The position numbers and the translations under genes are program-made. This document shows positions 1 to 7,673 of a DNA stretch of 21,494 nt, in pieces (position 1 is the stretch's first letter; each line of letters starts with the position of its first letter). Where the stretch lies: assembly GCA_043770215.1 (NCBI GenBank), contig JAYVIQ010000007.1:1-21494 (forward strand), written 5' to 3'. This DNA comes from JAYVIQ01 sp043770215. Its GTDB lineage: Bacteria > Bacteroidota > Bacteroidia > Cytophagales > JAAEPT01. Below the pieces are notes generated by a model. It saw only the letters and a list, made by a program, of their open reading frames with translations, had not been told where the DNA came from and made no database searches.

Positions 1-1284
1 GGCCATAAAATAGAGGTCTATGAAAAAAGACCTGACATAAGAAAAGGCACTAAAGGAAGATCTAGAAGTATAAACCTTGCACTAAGCACCAGAGGCAAAA
101 CAGCTTTAGAAAAAGCGGGTATTCTAGAAGAGGTATTCAAATTATGCATTCCTATGTCTGGCAGAATGGTTCATAAAATAAGCGAGAAAACACAGTTACA
201 ACCTTATTCTGTATACAATGACTCTATTGATTCTGTATCTAGAAACTTTTTGAATGAATTATTGATACATGAAGCAGAAAAAACTGGCAACTGCAATTAC
301 TTCTTTAATTCTGAACTATTGCCTTGTAAAAATGATCATGACTTACCTACTATTGTATTAGAAAACAAAGATGTAATTTCTCCAAAAGTAGATTTTTATC
401 TTGGTGCAGATGGTGTAAACTCCATATGTAGAACCTACATAAAAGACAACAATTTTAGATTAGAGAAAATTTCTCATCAATACAAAGAGATAGAATTCCC
501 AGACAACAACGGCAAACATATTCTAGACAAGAATGCTCTTCATATTTGGCCAAGGGGTGAGTATATGTTTATAGGCTTGCCAAACTTAGATGGCTCATTT
601 ACAGGCACATTATTTTTGCCAGAAGAAGGGGTAAATTCTTTTGCTGAATTAAAAACAGCCAAGGATGTAAATGATTTTTTTGTTGCAAAATTTCCAGATA
701 CATCAGACCTAATTCCAGATTTAGTAGATCAGTTTTTTAAAAATCCAAGCTCTAATTTAGGTACCGTTTGGGTTGATAAATGGTATGATGACAGAAAAAA
801 AATTGGCATCATAGGAGATGCAGCTCATGGGGTTGTTCCATTTTATGGTCAAGGAATGAATACAGGATTTGAAGATTGCAGATTGCTTTTTGAATTAATA
901 GAAAAAGAAGGTTTTGAGTCCCATTTCGAAAAATTTGTAGCCACTAGAAAAGAAGATACAGATGCAATAGCAAAATTATCTATAAATAATTTTATAGAAA
1001 TGAGAGATCTAGTAGCTCAACCAAAATTTATTCTCCAGAAAAAAATAGAAGGTAAAATACAAGAAATGTTCCCAAGTAAATGGATGCCGCTGTATAGTAT
1101 GGTTAGTTTTTCTAATATCCCATACAGCGTAGTGTATAATAAAAGTTTGGTTCAACAAAGTATTATGGATCAGATTATGCAAATACAAGACATAGAAGAG
1201 AAAGCCAATCAAGAAAGTCTTGCTCCAGAAATCTTAAGCATTTTATCTACTTCATTTTATAATTCTGATATTCGCCAGGTCTAA
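1..1284 (+). CDS. kmo: Kynurenine 3-monooxygenase, 3' part (5' end outside window)
   Basis: The reading frame is open from base 1, so the gene starts upstream; 427 codons are visible. The protein is a class A FAD-dependent aromatic hydroxylase, known in this family to convert L-kynurenine to 3-hydroxykynurenine with NADPH and O2 (tryptophan catabolism or de novo NAD synthesis). Seen: an N-terminal stretch GRSINLALSTRG-like (actual residues GRSRSINLALSTRGKTAL) that is a KMO hallmark, and the second FAD-binding motif GDAAHGVVPFYGQGMNTGFE from base 814, nearly the KMO family consensus. The C-terminus carries the extra helical tail after the FAD domain that is usual in KMOs. Missing at the left is the first GxGxxG dinucleotide-binding motif, cut off by the window. 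No other kynurenine-pathway gene is visible. The stop lies 38 bases inside the 3' end of the convergent gene on the minus strand. The family call is firm. Confidence 0.93.
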   Translation, partial: GHKIEVYEKRPDIRKGTKGRSRSINLALSTRGKTALEKAGILEEVFKLCIPMSGRMVHKISEKTQLQPYSVYNDSIDSVSRNFLNELLIHEAEKTGNCNYFFNSELLPCKNDHDLPTIVLENKDVISPKVDFYLGADGVNSICRTYIKDNNFRLEKISHQYKEIEFPDNNGKHILDKNALHIWPRGEYMFIGLPNLDGSFTGTLFLPEEGVNSFAELKTAKDVNDFFVAKFPDTSDLIPDLVDQFFKNPSSNLGTVWVDKWYDDRKKIGIIGDAAHGVVPFYGQGMNTGFEDCRLLFELIEKEGFESHFEKFVATRKEDTDAIAKLSINNFIEMRDLVAQPKFILQKKIEGKIQEMFPSKWMPLYSMVSFSNIPYSVVYNKSLVQQSIMDQIMQIQDIEEKANQESLAPEILSILSTSFYNSDIRQV

Positions 1285-2119
1285 AACCAAAAAACTTTTC
1301 TATCAAAAACTTAAATTTATCTTTAAATTTTACTGTGTTTTTAGATAAATCATGACTGAAAACCCAATTACTCTTTAGTATTCTTTCTTGCATCACTTTG
1401 GGGTGAGTGCCCTCAAAACGAACAAGGGCATCTATACCAGAATAATCAAAAGTTTCTGATTTAATTACATTCTCTTCTACCCATTGGTCTTTATGCCACA
1501 TTTTATGGAAATTTTCTTGCTTTAACTGTTGAGCTCTAGGGGATTTTACCCAGCCATAATGATGTATAGAAGCATTTGCTTTAGCAACCGTTAATTTTTT
1601 ATTGCCATACTTTCTAAAACCTTGTGCATCTCTATAAGATTTAACTCCAATATTTGGTTTTACTGCTCTTATTTCATTTCTATACCAACGCGTAGAGGCA
1701 CCCAAATAATCATAAGAACCATAAAAATGTTTGTAATCAAAGAGTAAACCATCTACCCTATTATCTGCCTTATATCTAAGTAGTTGAGCATATAAATTTT
1801 GATGGTCTTGTTCATGCAACACCTCATCTCCCTGTATATAAATAGCCCAATCTATATCTTCACTTATTTCAGCAAAGGCTTTATCTGTTTCTATTGCTAA
1901 TACTCTGCCCCCCTCTCGCAGAGTATCGTCCCAAACGGTTTCTACAATACGAATTTTTGAGGACTTAATACTCTTTATTAAATCCAAAGTATTATCATCA
2001 GAATTACCTACAGCCACTATAATCTCATGACACAGAGGCTCTATAGACAAAATAGCTTCAACTATTGGATAATCAAATTTTATAGCATTTCTAACAAAAG
2101 TAAAACCAGCAATTTTCAT
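1247..2119 (-). CDS. Family 2 (GT-A) glycosyltransferase
   Basis: A 290-residue protein. I place the start at 2119 (MKIAGFTFVRN...), because the GT2 core begins at once with this beta strand; an upstream in-frame ATG at 2146 would add nine residues not expected for the fold. Seen: the nucleotide-binding start 'AGFTFVRNA', the GT-A strand 'EIIVAVGNSDDNTLDLI' around residues 32-48, and an acidic 'IQGDE' at about residues 95-99 in the place of the DxD-type metal/nucleotide motif. There are no membrane segments, so it should be cytoplasmic. Family 2 enzymes transfer a sugar from a nucleotide donor with inversion; donor and acceptor cannot be read from sequence. It is transcribed away from the capsule operon and shares the ~265-base gap with it, so it may act on LPS or on the capsule. 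The 3' end overlaps the end of kmo on the other strand. Confidence 0.85.
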   Translation of the reverse strand: MKIAGFTFVRNAIKFDYPIVEAILSIEPLCHEIIVAVGNSDDNTLDLIKSIKSSKIRIVETVWDDTLREGGRVLAIETDKAFAEISEDIDWAIYIQGDEVLHEQDHQNLYAQLLRYKADNRVDGLLFDYKHFYGSYDYLGASTRWYRNEIRAVKPNIGVKSYRDAQGFRKYGNKKLTVAKANASIHHYGWVKSPRAQQLKQENFHKMWHKDQWVEENVIKSETFDYSGIDALVRFEGTHPKVMQERILKSNWVFSHDLSKNTVKFKDKFKFLIEKFFGFRPGEYQNYKMK

Positions 2120-2356
2120 CTTACAAAGTAAGAAGTATATTTTCAAATTTTACAAAAACTAATAGTAAATAACCTATAAAAAGTAAAGCACACCATAAAT
2201 TAAATGAGGTATAATTGCAGAAATGACAAAAAAGGTCTACACCCTGCTTTAGGATAAGATAAACCGTTTAAATATTACCTTTAAAATACTAACTAAAGTT
2301 ACTTTCTATAAACTTTTTATAAAAACTAAACCTTTGTGTTAAATATACCTTAATTT

Positions 2357-2387
2357 TTGCATCAAGGTATAAATTATAATATCTTTG
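2357..2387 (+). promoter_or_regulatory. Bacteroidota-type promoter of the capsule operon
   Basis: TTG at 2357-2359, a 20-base spacer, and TATCTTTG at 2380-2387 match the Bacteroidota primary sigma consensus (TTG ... TAnnTTTG) completely. It lies about 50 bases upstream of the tandem ATG codons at 2439/2442 that begin the export lipoprotein gene. It also decides that start: an upstream in-frame TTG at 2385 would sit inside the -7 element and cannot be the start. This is the only clear promoter before the run of + strand genes that follows. Confidence 0.7.
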
Positions 2388-2438
2388 ATAAACGTAGGAT
2401 TGTTTGCAACCAAAGAATCATATTACACGTCTAAATTT

Positions 2439-3215
2439 ATGATGAAAAATATAAAGACACTATTTATTTTTAACGCACTATTTTTTGGCCTTTTTTCTTG
2501 TGTAAGATACAAAAATACAATATTATTAAACAATCACAAAAGTGCTTATGACTCTTCATTTAGCCAAAACGTAAGTCCCTATAAAATTCAAAATAATGAT
2601 GTACTTGAAATAGATGTAGCATCTACAGATGCCGCTTCTATGAGTATTTTTACCAAAAGTCTTGGCGGAGGTAACATGTCATCTATTTCAGAATCATCTC
2701 TTTATATGAAAGGTTACGTAGTAGATGGCCAAGGGAAAATTTCCATACCTGTTCTAGGAGATGTTTTTGTTGCGGGAAAAACAAAAAATGAAATTAAAGA
2801 TAGCATACAACTAAGAATAAATAAGTACTTCAAATACGCTACCGTAGATGTAAAAATGGCAAGTTATAGACTTTCTTTTTTAGGGGAGATTAAAAATAGT
2901 GGCACTCAAATGATTTATAGAGAAAACATTAATTTAATAGAAGCACTGGCTTTGTGCGGTGGGTTTACAGAAGTAGCTAAAAGAGATAAAGTAAAAATAT
3001 TACGCAAAATAAACGGAAAAACAGAAATTAGAATTGTAGACTTTACAAAAGAAAATTTGATAAACCATGAGTGGTACCAACTAATGCCAAACGATGTGAT
3101 TTATGTAGAACCTATTCGATTGAGTACTTTTAGATCTAACTCTACTTCATTATCGTTTACATTGTCTGCTCTGTCTGTGCTTTTACTCTTATTCAGTTTA
3201 ACAAATCGAAATTAA
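2439..3215 (+). CDS. wza: Wza-type polysaccharide export lipoprotein
   Basis: Outer-membrane polysaccharide export protein, the channel-forming partner of the Wzc-like kinase encoded next. The start is one of two consecutive ATGs (2439 or 2442), giving 258 or 257 residues; a 20-residue lipoprotein signal peptide ends in the lipobox LFSC, so the mature protein begins with a lipidated Cys. Next comes the polysaccharide export sequence domain (IQNNDVLEIDVAS... through GYVVDGQGKISIPVLGDV), then a SLBB-like beta-grasp region (LSFLGEIKNSGTQMIYRENI, LIEALALCGGF). The C-terminal hydrophobic segment (about 17 residues before the NRN end) resembles the Wza C-terminal membrane helix; the protein is shorter than enterobacterial Wza (about 380), as is common in Bacteroidota. 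It overlaps the next gene by one base (TAATG), suggesting translational coupling. The gene symbol is by analogy. Confidence 0.88.
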   Translation: MMKNIKTLFIFNALFFGLFSCVRYKNTILLNNHKSAYDSSFSQNVSPYKIQNNDVLEIDVASTDAASMSIFTKSLGGGNMSSISESSLYMKGYVVDGQGKISIPVLGDVFVAGKTKNEIKDSIQLRINKYFKYATVDVKMASYRLSFLGEIKNSGTQMIYRENINLIEALALCGGFTEVAKRDKVKILRKINGKTEIRIVDFTKENLINHEWYQLMPNDVIYVEPIRLSTFRSNSTSLSFTLSALSVLLLLFSLTNRN

Positions 3216-5605
3216 TGTTTGATTTTAACAAAATACTTACCCTAGAATTTTTTTTAGGCTTATTTAAAAGGTACTGGTATCTATTTTTAGTTTCCATACT
3301 ACTTTCTATTTGCATTTCATATTTGTACCTTAAATACACCCCTAGCACATACTCCACTTCTGTACTGGTAGAAGTGGGAGACAAAAGCTCCAAAGGCTCT
3401 ATGAGCAATGCATTAAGTGAAATGGGAATGTTTAGCGAACTAAAGAACTTAGATAACGAGATCTTTTTTGTTAAATCTTACCCATTAGTATTAAAATCTA
3501 TACAATCACTCAATTTTAATGTCCAATACTTCGTAGAAGGTGACGTTAGAAAATTGGAATTGTACAGAAATGAACCCGTGAGTGTTCGGTTTTTAGATTC
3601 ATATCACAATCATTTAAATGCAAAATATAATTTAAAATTATCTGAGGGCGAAAAAAAAGTAGCTATTTACAATATTCAAAACGATGATGAGTTATCTCCA
3701 TGCTTGCTAAATGGAAAAATAGGAGACACGCTTGTTTTCTCTGGTGCAAAAGTTATCTTTACAAGAAATAAATTGATTGCCTACAACAGAAACGTAAACT
3801 ATTTTTTCAAAGTATTTTCTTCAGAAGATATAGCGCAGCAATTTGTAAACAGAGTAGATGTAAGCCAAATTTCTGAAGAGTCTACTATTTTACAGATTTC
3901 ACTTACAGGCTTAGTACCAGAGCGTGATGTAGATTTTTTAAATCAGCTGGCTGCTGATTTTGTAAACAAAGATTTAATAGACAAAGACAATAAAGCAAAT
4001 AACACTTTACGTTTTATTCAAGATCAACTAGATGAGGTGTATGTAAAACTTACTGGCGCAGAATCTAGCCTAGAGAAATTTAGAAACAGCAACAACATGT
4101 TTAATGTTGAAACAAGCACAGAAAAAATTGCAGGACAGTTTGATGACCTAGAAAAAGAAAAGGCTGAGCTAAATGTACAAGAAAACTACTATAAATATTT
4201 GCTGGAATATGTGTCAAATAAAAACAACAATGAAACTATAATTGCTCCTTCTGCTATAGGTGTTAGCGACCCTTTGCTTATAAAGACAATTACCGATCTA
4301 AACTCCATCTACTCTCAAAAAGCATCGCTTTACCACTTAGAAAACGACAATCCAACAATAAGAGAAATAAATAATAAAATTAGTAGCCTCAGACTTTCTT
4401 TAGTAGAAAATGTAAAAAATATTTTAAAAGGATCTGATATAAGAATGTCTGATATAAAATCTAGAATAGGCATGATAGAGTCTAAACTTTCACGCCTACC
4501 AAATAACGAAAGAGAGTTCGTAGGCATAAAAAGAGAGTTTGACCTAAATAACCATATCTATAACTACCTTTTAGAAAAGCGAGCCGAGACAGGTATTGCA
4601 AAAGCAACACATACACCAGAAAACGAAATTTTAGAACCCGCAAGAATAAACTCTACAAGGCGTGTTGCCCCAATTTCTGCCAATGTATATAAAAACAACA
4701 TTTTAATTGGTCTCTTTTTGCCTTTACTGTTTTTAATCGCTTTACAACTTTTTAATAGTACAATACAAAACAGCAAAGAGATAGAAGAAATTGTTTCTTT
4801 ACCAATTCTAACAGAAATAGTCTCTTACAGAGGCAATGAAAAATCTGTACATGTTTTGTACAACAAACCAAAATCTAGCTTAGCGGAGTCATTTAGAAAC
4901 TTGAGAATAAATTTGCAGTTTTTAAACCAGGTACAAAAATCCAATCAAGTTATTGCTTTTACATCATCCATATCTAGAGAAGGGAAAACATTTGGTGCTA
5001 TAAATACCGCTGCATCCCTTGCATTTAGTGGCAAAAAAGTGATTCTGATAGGTGCCGATCTAAGAAAACCTAGATTAGATGAAGAATTTGACATAATTAA
5101 TAAAATTGGATTAAGCAATTACCTTTCAAAAAATGCTGAGTTAGAGGATGTAATTCAAAAATCTCCTTATGAAAATTTAAGTTTGATTATGTCTGGACCA
5201 ATACCCCCAAATCCAGCAGAGCTTTTAGAAAGTCCATTGTTTAATTCTATGATAGAAGTACTAAAACAAAAATATGATTATGTCATTATAGATACATCTC
5301 CACTAGGACTTGTGCCAGATTATTTTATTATAAATAAGAGCATAGACATAACCCTTTTTATGGTAAGACAAGCATATACAGAAAAGAAATTGCTAGAAAA
5401 TCTAGAAAGACTTGTAAAAACAGAAAAACTTAAACGCACATACATACTCTTAAATGACTACGATTTAAAATCTGGTTATGACGGATCTAGTTTTGGATAC
5501 GGATACGGTTACGGATATGGAAACGGAAGCGGGTATGTTGATGAAGACGAAACTACAACAAAAAAATGGTTTAATAAGTTGAAGTCAAAACTAAAGATTT
5601 CATAA
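3215..5605 (+). CDS. wzc: Wzc-like polysaccharide co-polymerase / tyrosine autokinase
   Basis: A 796-residue inner-membrane protein that in this family controls polymer length and links polymerisation to export by cycles of tyrosine phosphorylation. Seen in order: a first membrane helix (about 19-40), a Wzz-type periplasmic domain with a long coiled-coil region (about 250-460), a second membrane helix (about 496-514) and a cytoplasmic BY-kinase domain. Kinase motifs: Walker A SSISREGKT at 584-592, Walker A' LIGADLRKP around D615, Walker B VIIDTSP around D693. The C-terminus has a tyrosine cluster, Y755 to Y774, embedded in a Gly-Tyr hexanucleotide repeat (separate entry). The fused two-domain layout is the proteobacterial and Bacteroidota type, not the split type of Firmicutes. 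No partner low-molecular-weight tyrosine phosphatase (Wzb) gene is in the window. The stop codon is followed directly by the ATG of the next gene. Confidence 0.92.
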   Translation: MFDFNKILTLEFFLGLFKRYWYLFLVSILLSICISYLYLKYTPSTYSTSVLVEVGDKSSKGSMSNALSEMGMFSELKNLDNEIFFVKSYPLVLKSIQSLNFNVQYFVEGDVRKLELYRNEPVSVRFLDSYHNHLNAKYNLKLSEGEKKVAIYNIQNDDELSPCLLNGKIGDTLVFSGAKVIFTRNKLIAYNRNVNYFFKVFSSEDIAQQFVNRVDVSQISEESTILQISLTGLVPERDVDFLNQLAADFVNKDLIDKDNKANNTLRFIQDQLDEVYVKLTGAESSLEKFRNSNNMFNVETSTEKIAGQFDDLEKEKAELNVQENYYKYLLEYVSNKNNNETIIAPSAIGVSDPLLIKTITDLNSIYSQKASLYHLENDNPTIREINNKISSLRLSLVENVKNILKGSDIRMSDIKSRIGMIESKLSRLPNNEREFVGIKREFDLNNHIYNYLLEKRAETGIAKATHTPENEILEPARINSTRRVAPISANVYKNNILIGLFLPLLFLIALQLFNSTIQNSKEIEEIVSLPILTEIVSYRGNEKSVHVLYNKPKSSLAESFRNLRINLQFLNQVQKSNQVIAFTSSISREGKTFGAINTAASLAFSGKKVILIGADLRKPRLDEEFDIINKIGLSNYLSKNAELEDVIQKSPYENLSLIMSGPIPPNPAELLESPLFNSMIEVLKQKYDYVIIDTSPLGLVPDYFIINKSIDITLFMVRQAYTEKKLLENLERLVKTEKLKRTYILLNDYDLKSGYDGSSFGYGYGYGYGNGSGYVDEDETTTKKWFNKLKSKLKIS
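5495..5536 (+). repeat. Hexanucleotide Gly-Tyr repeat in the kinase tail
   Basis: Seven imperfect 6-base units of the form GGNTAY / GGNARC encode G-Y, G-Y, G-Y, G-Y, G-N, G-S, G-Y at residues 761-774 of the tyrosine kinase. The first four units differ only at third codon positions; the later ones have drifted. The in-frame unit length means that gain or loss of units would change the number of target tyrosines without shifting the frame. Confidence 0.8.
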
Positions 5606-6547
5606 ATGAATATAGAAGATAAAATATATGTAGCTGGCCATAGAGGCATGGTAGGGAGTGCAATAGTAAGAAACCTAAAAAAAAATGGTTTTTTAAATAT
5701 AATCACAAAGACATCCAAAGAATTGGATTTAAGAAATCAGGCAGACACCTCTTCTTTTTTTGAAAATGAAAAACCAGAATATGTTTTTTTGGCTGCAGCA
5801 AAAGTGGGTGGTATTCTTGCAAACAATATTTACAGGGCAGATTTTTTATTTGACAACTTAATGATAGAGGCAAATGTCATAAAAGCAGCACATGATGTAA
5901 ATGTAAAGAAACTTCAGTTTTTAGGGTCCTCATGCATATATCCTAAACTAGCTGCGCAACCCATGAAAGAAGATTCATTGCTTACCTCTGAACTAGAGCC
6001 AACCAATGAACCTTATGCCATAGCAAAAATTGCAGGGATAAAATTATGCGAGACATTTAGAGACCAATATGGAGACAACTTCATTTCTGTAATGCCTACC
6101 AACTTGTACGGCTATGGAGATAATTACGACTTAAACAAAAGTCATGTACTACCAGCTATGGTGCGTAAATTTCATGAAGCTAAAGAAAAAAAGGAGCAAG
6201 AAGTAATTCTTTGGGGTACAGGAGCGCCTATGAGAGAGTTTCTTTTTGCAGATGATTTAGCAGAAGCTTGTGTGTATCTTATGCAAAATTACAATGAAAA
6301 AGAATTGGTAAACATAGGTACAGGAGTAGATCTAACAATTAAACAATTAGCCGAAACAATAAAAGAAGAGGTTGGCTTTACAGGAAATATTGTTTGGGAC
6401 AGTAGCAAACCAGATGGCACACCCCGTAAACTAATGGATGTTAGTAAATTACACTCCTTAGGATGGAAACACAAAATAGAGCTTAACGAAGGGATTGGAC
6501 TAACCTACCAAGATTTCAAGAACAATTACAGTACATATACATTATGA
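5606..6547 (+). CDS. fcl: GDP-L-fucose synthase
   Basis: A 313-residue cytoplasmic extended short-chain dehydrogenase, the usual length. The family is a bifunctional epimerase/reductase turning GDP-4-keto-6-deoxy-D-mannose into GDP-L-fucose with NADPH. Seen: N-terminal Rossmann motif VAGHRGMVGSAI (GxxGxxG), the catalytic SSCIYP stretch (S108/S109), and the YxxxK pair in PYAIAKIAG (Y137, K141), all as in E. coli WcaG/Fcl. It begins right after the kinase stop with no gap and overlaps the following gmd by ATGA. Its substrate is the product of gmd, so the two genes form a complete GDP-mannose to GDP-L-fucose branch; the order fcl-gmd is reversed relative to the colanic acid cluster. GDP-mannose supply (ManB/ManC) is not in the window. 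Confidence 0.95.
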   Translation: MNIEDKIYVAGHRGMVGSAIVRNLKKNGFLNIITKTSKELDLRNQADTSSFFENEKPEYVFLAAAKVGGILANNIYRADFLFDNLMIEANVIKAAHDVNVKKLQFLGSSCIYPKLAAQPMKEDSLLTSELEPTNEPYAIAKIAGIKLCETFRDQYGDNFISVMPTNLYGYGDNYDLNKSHVLPAMVRKFHEAKEKKEQEVILWGTGAPMREFLFADDLAEACVYLMQNYNEKELVNIGTGVDLTIKQLAETIKEEVGFTGNIVWDSSKPDGTPRKLMDVSKLHSLGWKHKIELNEGIGLTYQDFKNNYSTYTL

Positions 6548-7659
6548 GTAAAGTAGCATTAATAACAGGGATTACAGGTCAAGATGGGGCTTATTTAGCT
6601 GAGTTTTTACTAAAGAAAAATTATATAGTCCACGGAATAAAAAGAAGATCTTCATTATTTAATACAGATAGAATAGACCATTTATATCAAGATCCGCATG
6701 TAGAACATAAAAATTTGACACTCCATTATGGAGACATGACAGACAGCACCAACCTTATTAGAATTATTCAATTGGTCCAACCAGATGAGATTTACAATCT
6801 AGCTGCCATGAGCCATGTACATGTAAGTTTTGATACTCCAGAATATACTGCAAATGCAGACGGTATTGGAACTTTACGATTGTTAGAAGCCATTCGTATT
6901 TTAGGTTTAGAGAAAAAAACAAAAATTTACCAAGCATCTACTTCAGAATTATACGGCCTGGTACAAGAAGTTCCACAAAGTGAAAAAACACCTTTTTATC
7001 CTCGTTCTCCATACGCTGTGGCCAAAATGTATGCTTACTGGATAACAGTAAATTACAGAGAAGCGTACGGAATGTATGCCTGTAACGGAATATTATTTAA
7101 TCATGAAAGCCCAATTAGGGGAGAAACTTTTGTAACTAGAAAAATAACAAGGGCAGTATCTAAAATAGCGTTGGGCTTACAAGACAAAGTATATTTAGGA
7201 AATTTAGATGCTCAAAGAGATTGGGGACATGCCAAAGATTATGTACGCATGATGTGGATGCTTTTGCAACACGAAACACCTCAGGACTGGGTAATTGCAA
7301 CTGGTATTACCACACACGTAAGAGATTTTGTACGTTTGGCATTTAATGAAGTTGGCATTGAGCTGGAGTTTGTAGGTATTGGCGTAGACGAGAAAGCCTT
7401 TGTAAAAGCGTGTACTAATCCAGAATATCAAATAGAAATAGGAAAAGAAGTTGTAGGTGTAGACCCTAGATATTTTAGGCCTACAGAAGTAGAATTGCTC
7501 ATTGGTGATGCCACTAAAGCAAGAACAGAATTGGGTTGGGTTCCAGAGTATGATTTACAAGCTTTGTTAAAAGACATGATGAAAAGCGACCTTAAATTGA
7601 TGAAAAAAGACCAATACCTAAAAGATGGTGGGTTTAGCACGCTCAATTATTTTGAATAA
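6544..7659 (+). CDS. gmd: GDP-mannose 4,6-dehydratase
   Basis: A 371-residue extended SDR enzyme that dehydrates GDP-D-mannose to GDP-4-keto-6-deoxy-D-mannose, the first step toward GDP-L-fucose (and toward GDP-rhamnose or GDP-perosamine). Seen: GITGQDGAYLAEFLL at the N-terminus (NADP-binding GxxGxxG), the catalytic STSELYG (T133, E135), YAVAKMY with Y157 and K161, and the strongly conserved NHESPIRGETFVTRKI. Length and motifs are those of the family throughout, with no sign of damage. The start ATG overlaps the fcl stop (ATGA), so the two are probably translationally coupled. Because its product could also be aminated, it is a possible though less likely substrate source for the aminotransferase gene two positions downstream. 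Confidence 0.97.
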   Translation: MSKVALITGITGQDGAYLAEFLLKKNYIVHGIKRRSSLFNTDRIDHLYQDPHVEHKNLTLHYGDMTDSTNLIRIIQLVQPDEIYNLAAMSHVHVSFDTPEYTANADGIGTLRLLEAIRILGLEKKTKIYQASTSELYGLVQEVPQSEKTPFYPRSPYAVAKMYAYWITVNYREAYGMYACNGILFNHESPIRGETFVTRKITRAVSKIALGLQDKVYLGNLDAQRDWGHAKDYVRMMWMLLQHETPQDWVIATGITTHVRDFVRLAFNEVGIELEFVGIGVDEKAFVKACTNPEYQIEIGKEVVGVDPRYFRPTEVELLIGDATKARTELGWVPEYDLQALLKDMMKSDLKLMKKDQYLKDGGFSTLNYFE

Positions 7660-7673
7660 AGAACACAATTTTA

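Noticed and set aside
2385..2438. TTG-initiated N-terminal extension of the export lipoprotein
   Set aside because: It starts inside the TAnnTTTG element and would bury the lipoprotein signal peptide; the ATGs at 2439/2442 fit far better.
4975..5060. Apparent deviation of the kinase Walker A (SREGKT) and Walker A' (GADLR) from textbook motifs
   Set aside because: The essential GKT, the Asp and the Arg are present, and Gly for the first Asp of Walker A' is, as far as I recall, usual in Bacteroidota kinases; not evidence of inactivity.
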